Positions 41,277 to 50,138 of a stretch of DNA of 64,000 bases are shown here, one piece after another. The translations under genes were made by a program, and so were the position numbers. Numbering within the stretch: position 1 is the first letter of the stretch; every line of letters begins with the position of its first letter. This DNA is from SZUA-229 sp036567985. Lineage in GTDB: Bacteria; Pseudomonadota; Gammaproteobacteria; SZUA-229. The stretch is from the NCBI GenBank assembly GCA_036567985.1, contig DATCTK010000044.1, forward strand, positions 25,938-89,937, read 5' to 3'. Below the pieces are notes generated by a model, which was not told the origin of the DNA, searched no databases, and saw nothing but the letters and a program-made list of their open reading frames with translations.

Positions 41277-42239
41277 ATGGCTAAGGCGCATTTCTCAGAA
41301 CTGATTGGTCAGTCGGCTGCATTGCAGCAGTTACTGAATACCGCCGCCCTGCTGGCGGTAACGGATGTGACGGTGCTAATAGAAGGGGCTACCGGCACCG
41401 GCAAGGAACTGCTGGCGCGGGCATTGCACCAGTCCAGCCCGCGCAGCCAGCGTGATTTTGTTGCAGTGAACTGTGCCTCCTTGCCGGAAGGTCTGGTTGA
41501 GTCACAGCTGTTTGGTCACCGCAAAGGCGCCTTTACCGGTGCGGACCAGGACCATAAAGGCTTTGTGCAGCAGGCGGAAGGCGGCACACTGTTTCTGGAT
41601 GAAGTGGGCGAGCTGTCACTGGCGGCGCAGGCGCGGCTGTTACGTTTTATCGAATACGGCGAATGCCAGCGTGTGGGAGACAGTCAACCGGGTAAAAGCA
41701 ATGTGCGTATCCTTGCCGCCACTAACCGCAACCTGCAACAGCAGGTGCAATCCGGCGAGTTCAGGGAAGACCTGTATTTTCGCCTCAAGGTGGTTCCCCT
41801 CGAGCTGCCCACGCTGGCGCAACGCAGAGACGACGTGCCGCTACTGGCACAGCATTTTATCCAGCAGATTGCAGCGCAGTATGATCTGCCTGCTGCAAGA
41901 CTCAGTCGCGACGCGATAAAACGTCTGCAGGCTTATAGCTGGCCGGGCAATGTGCGTGAATTGCGTAATCTGTGTGAGTCGCTGGTGGTGTTACTACAGG
42001 GAAAAACCATTGACGCCAGTAATCTGCCGACACATATCAGCGCGGATTCACTGCCTCATGCCGGGGCCCATGCCGGCTTTAAATTGCCCGCCAGTGGTAT
42101 CAGGCTGGATGAACTGGAAGTGGATTTACTGCAACAGGCGCTGCAGGCCAGCGCCGGTAATAAATCACGCGCCGCGCGCCTGCTGGGTATTAGTCGGGAT
42201 GTGTTTCTGTATCGCCTGAAAAAGTACGCCATTGCCTGA
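41277..42239 (+). CDS. Sigma-54-dependent transcriptional activator without receiver domain
   Basis: This protein has 320 residues, without any N-terminal sensory domain. The AAA+ domain begins near residue 5, with Walker A GATGTGKE (about 38-45), the sigma-54 contact loop GAFTGA (about 84-89) and Walker B GGTLFLDEVGEL. A C-terminal Fis-type helix-turn-helix (NKSRAARLLGISRDVFLYRLKKY) completes it. Such PspF-like activators are usually controlled by a partner protein; none is evident next to it. The gene follows the TauE/SafE-like gene after 128 bases. GGAAGG lies before the ATG. Confidence 0.93.
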   Translation: MAKAHFSELIGQSAALQQLLNTAALLAVTDVTVLIEGATGTGKELLARALHQSSPRSQRDFVAVNCASLPEGLVESQLFGHRKGAFTGADQDHKGFVQQAEGGTLFLDEVGELSLAAQARLLRFIEYGECQRVGDSQPGKSNVRILAATNRNLQQQVQSGEFREDLYFRLKVVPLELPTLAQRRDDVPLLAQHFIQQIAAQYDLPAARLSRDAIKRLQAYSWPGNVRELRNLCESLVVLLQGKTIDASNLPTHISADSLPHAGAHAGFKLPASGIRLDELEVDLLQQALQASAGNKSRAARLLGISRDVFLYRLKKYAIA

Positions 42240-42268
42240 GCGGGTATTATACTGGCCTGGAAAAAAAC

Positions 42269-42354
42269 CGTAGGTTGGGGTAAGGCACGCACCCCAACAT
42301 AACCCACTGAATATTCCTGTGGCGTTGGGGTTCCTGCGTCACCCCAACCTACTG
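42269..42354. repeat. REP-like pair of palindromes
   Basis: Two hairpins, GTTGGGGT...ACCCCAAC at 42274-42298 and 42324-42348, sit inside an outer pair GTAGGTTGGGG/CCCCAACCTAC (42270-42352). A related single unit occurs at 57369-57398. Confidence 0.7.
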
Positions 42355-42393
42355 CTACATCACTCACGCGGGATTCAGTACGTTTGACCCGGC

Positions 42394-42804
42394 CTAACCG
42401 CGCTTTTTTGCGCGGTGGCTGAAATTCTGTATATCGCAGACAATTTCGTTGAAGGGAAAATCATCCACCCTACCATAGCGTTGCTCCGCCAGCTGTATCA
42501 GCTGCAGTACATCGGGTACGCTGCAATCCTCACTTTCCTCCAGTATGCGCTGCATACCCTGCAGGCCGCCGCATCGGATTTTCATTAACTGCATATGGGT
42601 TAGTTCACTGTCGGCGTGGCTAAGGCCCAGTACAAAACGGGACTTTTCCCGGAAAGTATCCACCAGTGCATAGCAACCAGCCAGGTGTTCATGGGCCTGC
42701 AGGCAGGTCATTTTTCCCGCGCAGCGCTCATCCAGGTTGGCATGCTGGCACTGGCACCAGTTGCCGATAATCGGTTTGGAAAACGGGCATAGGGTTTTTT
42801 TCAT
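42394..42804 (-). CDS. Cysteine-rich unrecognised protein, 136 residues
   Basis: I do not recognise a family. The N-terminal third contains seven cysteines (positions about 6, 17, 19, 28, 34, 44 and others; CPFSKPIIGNWCQCQHA, RCAGKMTCLQAHEHLAGC), a pattern that suggests a metal or iron-sulfur site. A later part is helical. No signal peptide is present. It converges with the sigma-54 activator across the REP-like repeat and diverges from ligE. Confidence 0.7.
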   Translation of the reverse strand: MKKTLCPFSKPIIGNWCQCQHANLDERCAGKMTCLQAHEHLAGCYALVDTFREKSRFVLGLSHADSELTHMQLMKIRCGGLQGMQRILEESEDCSVPDVLQLIQLAEQRYGRVDDFPFNEIVCDIQNFSHRAKKRG

Positions 42805-42996
42805 GGGCTGACTTTGTTCATGCTTCTATTTGCCGGCGTTTCTGCTTAACGGCGCCTGCTGATTTATACAGTAATATAAACAGTATAGCGTAAGCGTGCC
42901 TCGCGGATTAAGTCAATCACAGCTGGCTGTTGCTCTCTATTCAACTGCAATATTGCTGTGTTACCCTTATTCGACACTTTTTTCGGATAATGGATT

Positions 42997-43851
42997 ATGC
43001 AGAAAAAATGCCTTTCCCTTTGTGCCTGTTGTTTAGGTTTTATTCTGATGACAGGCAGTCTGCCATGCCTGGCATCATCCCCGTTAATGTTGGCAACTGT
43101 TTATCCGCAGGATGTTGCTGATTTTCCCGTAGAAGATTACTGGGTTAGTGAAAAACTTGATGGTGTGCGTGCCCGTTGGGATGGGCAGCAACTATTGTCA
43201 AAAAACGGCTATAAGTTCGCGGCACCTGCATGGTTTACCGAGCAGTTTCCTGAGGTGGTAATGGAGGGTGAGTTATGGATGCAGCGTCAATCCTACGAAA
43301 AAATTTCATCCATTACCAGCCAGCACACACCACATAATGGCTGGGCTAAAATAAAACTGATGCTGTTTGATCTGCCTGAACAGGGCGGAACATTCAGTGA
43401 ACGGGTCAGTGCCATGCAGCAACTGGTTGCAAATATTAATAGCGATTATCTGGGAATGATTCCGCAGTTTCGGCTGGCGAACCAGCAACAGTTGATGCAG
43501 CGACTGAATCAGGTGGTTAAGGCGGGTGGTGAGGGACTGATGTTGCATCACCAGGCTGCGCATTATGTGCATGGTCGCAGTGATGCCTTGCTGAAACTGA
43601 AACTGTACCAGGACGCAGACGCCACAGTGATTGCCTACAAACCCGGCAAGGGAAAGTTCAGCGGCATGCTGGGTTCGATTAAGGTGCGAGATGATCAGGG
43701 GCGGGAATTTTATATTGGTAGCGGCTTTAGCCATCAGCAGCGCAAACACCCGCCAGTTTTACACAGCCGGATAACTTACCGCTATCAGGGACTGACCCGT
43801 CATGGTCTGCCACGCTTCCCGGTGTTTCTGCGAGTACGTACTGAAAAATAA
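42997..43851 (+). CDS. ligE: ATP-dependent DNA ligase of the periplasmic LigE type
   Basis: This 284-residue protein has an N-terminal signal-like segment (about residues 1-27: hydrophobic with CLSLCACCLGFILM), then a minimal ligase. The nucleotidyl-transferase Lys53 lies in the KLDGVRARWDG motif, motif III is in the EGELWMQR-like stretch, motif IV in GGEGLMLHH, and motif V in LLKLKLYQDA. A short OB-fold (GSIKVRDDQGREFYIGSGFS) follows. It lacks extra DNA-binding domains, as in the Lig E group, in which an exported ligase is proposed to act on DNA outside the cytoplasm. Its gene is alone between two unrelated genes. Confidence 0.92.
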   Translation: MQKKCLSLCACCLGFILMTGSLPCLASSPLMLATVYPQDVADFPVEDYWVSEKLDGVRARWDGQQLLSKNGYKFAAPAWFTEQFPEVVMEGELWMQRQSYEKISSITSQHTPHNGWAKIKLMLFDLPEQGGTFSERVSAMQQLVANINSDYLGMIPQFRLANQQQLMQRLNQVVKAGGEGLMLHHQAAHYVHGRSDALLKLKLYQDADATVIAYKPGKGKFSGMLGSIKVRDDQGREFYIGSGFSHQQRKHPPVLHSRITYRYQGLTRHGLPRFPVFLRVRTEK

Positions 43852-43882
43852 TCAGGCTGTTCTCGTGGCAAAGCGTGTGCTG

Positions 43883-43930
43883 TCATAAAAAAGCCCGCAC
43901 CGTGCTTCGTAAAGCGTGTACGGGCTCAGG
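43883..43930 (-). terminator. Terminator for the FHA operon
   Basis: On the minus strand AGCCCGTACACGC...GTGCGGGCT forms a stem followed by TTTTTTATG. It ends the kinase-phosphatase-FHA operon. Confidence 0.7.
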
Positions 43931-43957
43931 CGATTGTAGTTGAACCGCTATGCCGGC

Positions 43958-44659
43958 TTATTCGAACATAAACTGCATTTTGACACCGGCCACTTCGATG
44001 ACATCCCCGTGCTTTAATTCCTGTGCACTGGTACCGATTTCCATATCATTGACTCTGGGTCGACTGCTGTTATCGCCGCCGTCGATATGTATCAGGAAAT
44101 AGCCGGTAGGGCGTCGGGTAATGGCGGCAACCTGTACGCCGGGTTTGCCCAGTGTGGTCAGTACCTTGGTTAAGGGCAGTTCCTTGCCACTATTGGTGCC
44201 ACTGGTAATCTTTATCAGCGCCTTCTGCTGACTGCCGGAGGTGCCGGAGGAGGCAATCTCCGCAGCCAGCTTATTCACCGACTGATTAACCGCCGCGCTG
44301 CCTTCGGTTTCCTGCAGGCCATCCGATGCGGGATTAATGATCATGGTGTGTTCAAAGCTGCCGTTACCGACACCGTCATTGATAAATTTAATATCATGTT
44401 TGCCGACCTTGATAACGTCATTGTTCGACAGCTGCTGCTTTTTAATCAGTGAGCCATTCAGGTAGGTGCCATTGGTGCTGTTGGTATCTTCGATAAAGGA
44501 GTCATTCATTACGGTGACAATGCGTGCATGGTGTCCACTGACAGCCAGGTTGTCCAGATGAATATCGCAATCACTTTTGCGGCCAATGGTCATAGTGTCC
44601 TTGGTGATATCCATTTCATCTATTACCTCACCATGGAATAAAATTTGTAGTTTAGCCAT
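43958..44659 (-). CDS. FHA-domain protein
   Basis: This protein has 233 residues. A canonical N-terminal FHA domain (about 1-95) carries the phosphothreonine-binding pattern GRKSDCDI, SGHHA and NSTNGTYLNG. A second, more degenerate FHA-like domain fills the C-terminal part (about 148-233: GKELPLTKVLTTLGKPG, GDVIEVAGVKMQF). FHA domains bind phosphothreonine proteins. It is the last gene of a three-gene operon after the kinase and phosphatase, so it is the probable reader of the kinase's targets. Confidence 0.92.
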   Translation of the reverse strand: MAKLQILFHGEVIDEMDITKDTMTIGRKSDCDIHLDNLAVSGHHARIVTVMNDSFIEDTNSTNGTYLNGSLIKKQQLSNNDVIKVGKHDIKFINDGVGNGSFEHTMIINPASDGLQETEGSAAVNQSVNKLAAEIASSGTSGSQQKALIKITSGTNSGKELPLTKVLTTLGKPGVQVAAITRRPTGYFLIHIDGGDNSSRPRVNDMEIGTSAQELKHGDVIEVAGVKMQFMFE

Positions 44660-44706
44660 TTTTCTACCTGTTAATTATGTCTGTTTAATTTTGCGAATTC
44701 GTGTGT

Positions 44707-45531
44707 TCAGGATAACAAGTTAAAGATCCGGGAATACCAGGCGGAGTTGGCCGGATATTCTTTGAGTACCTGGGCGAGCATTACCGATACATTGTCCTTG
44801 CCGCCATGGTCTTTGGCCTGTTTGATTAATTCCTGGTTCATTTTTTCCAGATCGTTTTTATAGTTGAGCTGAATGTCTTCTATCAGGTCGTCGCTGATCA
44901 TATCGGTAAGACCATCGGAGCACAGCAGATACAGATCATTCTGCAGCGCAATGTCTTCCAGCAGGTCAATTTCTACCGTCGGGCTTACTCCTACGGCGCG
45001 GGTCACCAGGTTCTTGTTCAGCGACTCACGCGCCTCCTTGCGCGTATAAAAGCCCCGATCCACCAGTTCCTGTAATAGCGTGTGGTCGCGGGTCAGTTGC
45101 TCCAGCAGTGTGTCACGCAGCCGATACAGACGTGAATCGCCAACGTGGGCAACTGTGATGCGATTATCATAAAACAGCAACACCACAATGGTGGTGCCCA
45201 TGCCTTCATACTGTGAATTATCCTGCGCGGTGTGGTAAATATGGGAATTTGCATTTTTAATCGCGCTTTCAACCGCCATGCTTTCCAGGCTGTAGCCGGT
45301 AGTGTCATCGGTTTTTCCACTGGCAATCTCCGGTAACACCTTGCGCAGTTCCTGCAGTATCGAATCTACCGCAATTGCGCTGGCAACTTCACCACCCTTG
45401 TGGCCGCCCATGCCGTCGGCCAGTACCAGCAGCCCCAGATCCGCATCACTGCCGATGGTATCTTCATTGTTGCTGCGTACCAGGCCGGTGTCGGTAATGC
45501 CGCTGATGCTGATTTTATCTGCCAGACTCAT
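44707..45531 (-). CDS. PP2C-type Ser/Thr protein phosphatase
   Basis: This protein has 274 residues. The PP2C metal motifs are visible: VRSNNEDTIG, LADGMGGHKGGEVAS, VAHVGDSRLYRL, LCSDGLTDMISDD and GGKDNVSVMLAQV. It is a soluble PPM phosphatase that would reverse the action of the kinase encoded immediately upstream. The two genes overlap by four bases (the phosphatase start and the kinase stop), which shows tight translational coupling. An FHA gene follows after 47 bases. Confidence 0.95.
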   Translation of the reverse strand: MSLADKISISGITDTGLVRSNNEDTIGSDADLGLLVLADGMGGHKGGEVASAIAVDSILQELRKVLPEIASGKTDDTTGYSLESMAVESAIKNANSHIYHTAQDNSQYEGMGTTIVVLLFYDNRITVAHVGDSRLYRLRDTLLEQLTRDHTLLQELVDRGFYTRKEARESLNKNLVTRAVGVSPTVEIDLLEDIALQNDLYLLCSDGLTDMISDDLIEDIQLNYKNDLEKMNQELIKQAKDHGGKDNVSVMLAQVLKEYPANSAWYSRIFNLLS

Positions 45532-48092
45532 TCTTGCTCAGCCTTCTTCTGCATGGCCGCCAGCTGCATGCATTTACGCAGGTCGGATGCCATCTGTGCG
45601 CCGGTCTGGTAGCGTTTTTCCGGGTCCTTGGCCAGTGCACGGTTAATAATTACCGTGACGCAGCGTGGCAGTTCAGGGCGGATGGTATCCGGTTTGGGGT
45701 GGGGCTCATTGGCAATCTTAAACATCAGTGTGGCCATGGACTCACCCTGGAACGGTAAGCGGCCGGTGACCAGCTGGAACATCATGACTCCCAGCGAGAA
45801 CAGGTCGGAGCGGCCATCCACCTTTTTACCGGACAGCTGTTCCGGTGACATATAGGATGGGGTTCCCAGTACCATGCCGGTTTTGGTTTTGCTGGAGTCG
45901 GTGATGCGGGCGATGCCGAAGTCGGTAATTTTCAGGCCATCGGTTTCCGCTTCGTACATCACATTGGCCGGTTTGATATCACGGTGCACCACATTCTGCT
46001 GATGTGCATAGTGCAGGGCTTCAGCGGCGCGGCGGATGATATCCATCACCGTGATCACCGGCAGCAGATTGTCCGGTTTGCTGTAGCGCACCAGGTCATG
46101 GCCCTTGAGGTACTCCATGGCGATATAGGCCAGGTCGTGCTCTTCGCCGGCATCATAAATGGTGACGATATTGGGATGGCTTAAGCGGCCTGCGGTTTCC
46201 GCTTCGCGGAAAAAGCGTGCTTTCACTTCCTGCAGTTCATCTTCCTCGAACTCCTGGGCCAGGGCCATGGTTTTAATCGCCACAATACGTGCGATTTTCG
46301 GGTCACGCCCCAGGTACACCGAGCCCATGGCGCCCTTGCCGATTTCTTTCTCAACCGCATAACGACCCAGCATAGGTTTCTCGAAACCTTTTTTATCCAG
46401 CCTGAGTCCGCGCGAGGAGGCAGACGCACCGCCCAGAATCACACTGGCATCCATCGCCTCGGCACGGTAGCTGCGGTCTTTGGCATCGCGGAATTTCGGG
46501 TTGAGTTCGATAATCATCTGATACACCGAAACCGCTTTATTGAAGACGCGCTTGCGTTCGAAATCCAGTGCCAGGTTATACAGCAGCTCCAGTTTTTCAC
46601 TGGATTTTGGCAGGCGACGGAATTTTTCAAATGCCGCATCCAGCTGGCCCTGACCCTGCAGGGATAAGCCCAGCATGCGATTGGTTTCTGCGGATTCCGC
46701 ATCCAGTGCCAGCTTGCCTTTTTCGGTGACCAGGTAACGCTTTGAGGTTATCAGTATATGGCCGGCCACCAGCAACACCGCCGGGTTCATCAGCTGCAGC
46801 CACAGGCCGTGGCTAGTCATCAGTGTGTAATGGGTAACCAGCAGTGCGCTCAGTATGATCAGGCTGAGGGTGGTGGACAGACCGGCATTCATGCGTGGCA
46901 GCAGCAGGATAATGTACAGCGCAATGCCCAGGGTGATACCAATAATCGCCTGGCGGCTCCATTGCGGCTGGATAAAAAAGTCTTCGTTAAGAATGCTAGA
47001 AACCGAATGCGCCAGTGTCAGCACCGGGGCCATGCTGGAACTGATCGGTGTGATCATGCTGCTGCCGACACCCACTGCGGTGGCACCGATAAGTACGGTT
47101 TTGCCTTTGTATTTGCTGGCGGGAATTTTACCGGCGAGCACGTCATAGAATGAATCCACCGGGAACACCGGGCCGTTACTGTTACTGTAGAAAAAGGTAT
47201 TCATCAGCAGATTGGGGCTGGTTTTGATAGTCAGTCCACCCAGTTGCACACTTTCCCCAAGGTTAACCACTACATCATCCGGGCCAAGGTTCAGGCTGCG
47301 CATGGCAATCTGCAGTGACAGCGACGGATACATCTGGTTGTAGTAATCCAGCACCAGTGGTTCGGAGCGAATACTGCCGTCGGCTTCACGGTAGGTGGAC
47401 AATGCGCCAATGCTGTCGGCTTCACGCCCCAGCAGTTCAATCGGGTAAAGAATTTCTGATACCGGTAACGGCATGGCATTATCGGGGTTGGTGGCGGGGT
47501 TGTTCTTTATATTCAGTAACTGGTTACGACTGACGTAATCTGGAAGCGAGGTGTCCGGGCGACCGATGGGTTTGTCGTTTTTCATCTGCATCGCGAGTAT
47601 CACATTATCGCTGGCGCGCAGGCTGTTGGCCAGGGTCTGGTCGCTGTTCAGGTCTTTTTCCGCGGTTAGCAGGCGATTGCCCAGCTCGGCAATATCGGCG
47701 CTGATCGCCTGGTTCTTCTGGTTGAGCTGCAGCAGCTCGCTATTGGCATAAAATTGCAGCAGTTGCTGGATATGCATCAGCCCGGGGTCGAGTTGTGGCT
47801 CGACAAAAAACACGCTCTGTGCAATGACTTTGGCACCGCCCTCGGTAAGTAGCTGTTGCATCTCGGCATGCACATTGCGCGACCAGGGCCAGCGACCGAT
47901 ATTGGCGATGCTCTCATCGTCAATCGCAATCACCGCGATCTTGTCACTGGCGCTCTGTGTGGAAGCCTGCACCCCCAGGTCATACGCATTGCGCTCCAGG
48001 CTATCGAACAGGCCGGCTCTTCCCAGTGAAATCACCACAATGCATATGGCAAGACCGGTAACCCAGTCTTTTTTCCAGAATGCCTGCTTCAT
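45528..48092 (-). CDS. CHASE2-domain Ser/Thr protein kinase
   Basis: This protein has 854 residues. An N-terminal membrane segment (about 12-28) leads to an extracytoplasmic CHASE2 sensor (about 35-340), then about three membrane segments (350-440), a linker with TPR-like stretches, and a C-terminal protein kinase domain (about 575-835). The kinase shows GKGAMGSVYLG (P-loop), VAIKTM (ATP lysine), VHRDIKPANVM (catalytic loop) and ITDFGIAR, so it should be active. The phosphatase gene overlaps it and an FHA gene follows, giving a complete write-erase-read module. Confidence 0.95.
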   Translation of the reverse strand: MKQAFWKKDWVTGLAICIVVISLGRAGLFDSLERNAYDLGVQASTQSASDKIAVIAIDDESIANIGRWPWSRNVHAEMQQLLTEGGAKVIAQSVFFVEPQLDPGLMHIQQLLQFYANSELLQLNQKNQAISADIAELGNRLLTAEKDLNSDQTLANSLRASDNVILAMQMKNDKPIGRPDTSLPDYVSRNQLLNIKNNPATNPDNAMPLPVSEILYPIELLGREADSIGALSTYREADGSIRSEPLVLDYYNQMYPSLSLQIAMRSLNLGPDDVVVNLGESVQLGGLTIKTSPNLLMNTFFYSNSNGPVFPVDSFYDVLAGKIPASKYKGKTVLIGATAVGVGSSMITPISSSMAPVLTLAHSVSSILNEDFFIQPQWSRQAIIGITLGIALYIILLLPRMNAGLSTTLSLIILSALLVTHYTLMTSHGLWLQLMNPAVLLVAGHILITSKRYLVTEKGKLALDAESAETNRMLGLSLQGQGQLDAAFEKFRRLPKSSEKLELLYNLALDFERKRVFNKAVSVYQMIIELNPKFRDAKDRSYRAEAMDASVILGGASASSRGLRLDKKGFEKPMLGRYAVEKEIGKGAMGSVYLGRDPKIARIVAIKTMALAQEFEEDELQEVKARFFREAETAGRLSHPNIVTIYDAGEEHDLAYIAMEYLKGHDLVRYSKPDNLLPVITVMDIIRRAAEALHYAHQQNVVHRDIKPANVMYEAETDGLKITDFGIARITDSSKTKTGMVLGTPSYMSPEQLSGKKVDGRSDLFSLGVMMFQLVTGRLPFQGESMATLMFKIANEPHPKPDTIRPELPRCVTVIINRALAKDPEKRYQTGAQMASDLRKCMQLAAMQKKAEQE

Positions 48093-48347
48093 TAACCCCC
48101 CGATTGGTGCTCTTATTATGCCGCGCTCTACTATCAGATACGCAAATGAGTAGATAGAGCATAGACCGAAGCATCCACTCTCGCTAGCAGATACAGATTA
48201 TTTTTTTAATAAAATCACAGTCTTGGGCTTTATTTCTGAATTTCTTTTGAATCATTATGGGAGGCAATCTGGTCTTTATCGGAGGCCAGGCTGGTTACGC
48301 TGCGTATGGGGTCGAGTCGTCCTGAGCCATTGCAGTCTAAAACGCGT

Positions 48348-48383
48348 AAAAAAAGCCACGCCATCACTGCCGCGGCTTTTTTT
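48348..48383 (-). terminator. Terminator after sppA
   Basis: AAAAAAAGCC and GGCTTTTTTT (48348-48357 with 48374-48383) pair around a GC-rich loop, past the end of the peptidase gene. The rest of the 309-base gap (48093-48401) is AT-rich and holds presumably the kinase promoter; no gene seen. Confidence 0.75.
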
Positions 48384-48401
48384 CAGGGCTAAGCGTTAAG
48401 C

Positions 48402-49340
48402 TTAACGTAAATGTACGTTGTTACTTTGCTCAAGCAGCAGGCTGGAAACCTGCGCACCAATGCCACGGGAAAAGCGCTCGAGAAAATCCGGTTGTACGGT
48501 GAAATTAACGATGTTTTCTGCCTCGAATACCTCGCGTGCCACCATGCTGGAACTGCCCAGCTCATCCACCAGGCCCAGCTCTACGCTCTGGTCACCGGTC
48601 CAGATCAGGCCGCTGAACATGCCTTCAACTTCTCTCAGGCGTTCGCCACGACCCTGTTTTACCGCATTGATAAACTGGTGATGCACATTGCTGAGCAGGC
48701 CTTTCATATGCGCGGTGACATCAGGGTTTTCCGGCGCGAATGGATCAAGCAGCGCCTTGTTTTCACCGGCGGTGATGGTGCGTCTTTCTATGCCCAGGTT
48801 TTTCATCGCTTCAACAAAACCGAAATTATCCATACGTACACCGATTGAGCCGACAATACTCGCCTGGTCTGCATAGATTTTTTCTGCGGCTGCGGCCACA
48901 TAATAACCGCCGGAGGCACAGATGTCGGTGACCACCGCATATAAGGGTGTGTCCGGGTGTTTCTCGCGCAGGCGCAGTATTTCATCGTAGATATAACCGG
49001 ACTGCACCGGGCTGCCACCGGGGCTGTTAATGCGCAGAATCACGCCGGCGGTTTTTTTATCTTCAAAAGCATTACGCAACGCAGTGATAATATTGTCTGC
49101 GCTGGCTTCTGCGTCGGGTGCAATAATGCCATGCAGATCAACCAGTGCGGTGTGTTTGCCACTCTTTTGAATGTGTACATCCTGGCTGCTGGAATTGATA
49201 AAAATAAAAATAGCGATCAGGTAGGCGAAGGTGAGTAGTTTGAAAAAGATGCCCCAGCGACGGCTGCGTTTCTGTTCTTTAATGCCTTCAGTGGCGATGG
49301 ATATCAGGACGTCTTTTTCCCAGTTGTTCGAGTCGCTCAT
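48402..49340 (-). CDS. sppA: S49-family signal peptide peptidase (SppA type, short form)
   Basis: This protein has 312 residues, the short single-domain form. An N-terminal membrane segment (about residues 32-50) anchors it. Ser143 (in ICASGGYY) and Lys195 (in GENKALLDPF) form the probable catalytic dyad, spaced as in Bacillus SppA. INSPGGSP is the conserved glycine-rich turn. It would cut leftover signal peptides in the membrane. The next gene upstream (HAD phosphatase) is 69 bases away on the same strand, so the two may be co-transcribed. Confidence 0.93.
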   Translation of the reverse strand: MSDSNNWEKDVLISIATEGIKEQKRSRRWGIFFKLLTFAYLIAIFIFINSSSQDVHIQKSGKHTALVDLHGIIAPDAEASADNIITALRNAFEDKKTAGVILRINSPGGSPVQSGYIYDEILRLREKHPDTPLYAVVTDICASGGYYVAAAAEKIYADQASIVGSIGVRMDNFGFVEAMKNLGIERRTITAGENKALLDPFAPENPDVTAHMKGLLSNVHHQFINAVKQGRGERLREVEGMFSGLIWTGDQSVELGLVDELGSSSMVAREVFEAENIVNFTVQPDFLERFSRGIGAQVSSLLLEQSNNVHLR

Positions 49341-49409
49341 AAATGCTTCCGCTGTGTTGGTTTATGGACTTGCTTTATTATTGTAGCAGTGTGTTGTCGG
49401 GCATGCTTT

Positions 49410-50093
49410 TCAGCACACCCGTTGCTGGCTAAACTGTTTGAGAAAATCATCGAGCTGATTGATGTCATCCAGACAGCCTATGGGCTGGTGCTTGTGCAGG
49501 CGTTCAACCGGGTGTACGCCATAGCTGACACCGAGTCGATCCATCTGTGCGTTTCTGGCCATTTCCATATCGTATTCGGTATCACCGATCATCAGCGCCT
49601 CACGTGCATCCAGCCCGGTTTGTCGCAGGATTTCTTCCAGCATCAGTGGGTGCGGTTTGGAGAAGGTTTCCGATGCGCAGCGGGTGCAGTGAAAGCGATC
49701 CGTGAGGCCGGTGAGTTGCAGCACCTGGTCCAGTCCCTCGCGACCCTTGCCGGTGGCTACCGCCAGCCAGTAGCCCTGTTGCTCGAGACGCTGCAGCAGG
49801 TCTTCGACCCCGTGAAACAGCCTGGAAGTCGTCTGGTTGACCTGCATATACTGGTAACGGTAGGCGTCCGCCATGGCCTGTAGCTGTGTGTTGGTGCAGT
49901 TCGGGTGTAGCTGGCGCAGGGCTTCATTGAGCCCCAGGCCAATCACGTCCTTGAGTTCATCAGTGCTGCGATTCGCTGGACCAAGTACCGAGTCACTGGC
50001 AATGCGCAGGCAGTCGACGATGCGTGCTACCGAATCCATCAGGGTGCCGTCCCAGTCGAAAATTAACAGCTGATAGGGGCGTTGGTCACTCAT
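49410..50093 (-). CDS. HAD-superfamily hydrolase, phosphoglycolate phosphatase-like
   Basis: This protein has 227 residues. The HAD motif I is DWDGTLMDS (Asp13 nucleophile, Asp15), with a helical cap domain after it, motif II (VATGKG), Lys in SKPHPLML (motif III) and IGDTEYDMEMA (motif IV). The closest groups are Gph (phosphoglycolate phosphatase) and PpaX-like enzymes. In an autotroph a Gph would remove the 2-phosphoglycolate made by RuBisCO oxygenation, but the substrate cannot be fixed from sequence. In other gammaproteobacteria a similar gene lies between rluC and sppA, as here in loose form. Confidence 0.88.
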   Translation of the reverse strand: MSDQRPYQLLIFDWDGTLMDSVARIVDCLRIASDSVLGPANRSTDELKDVIGLGLNEALRQLHPNCTNTQLQAMADAYRYQYMQVNQTTSRLFHGVEDLLQRLEQQGYWLAVATGKGREGLDQVLQLTGLTDRFHCTRCASETFSKPHPLMLEEILRQTGLDAREALMIGDTEYDMEMARNAQMDRLGVSYGVHPVERLHKHQPIGCLDDINQLDDFLKQFSQQRVC

Positions 50094-50138
50094 TGTTTTT
50101 TACGTGTTGGGATGAAAATGTTTCACAGGATGCTGTGT

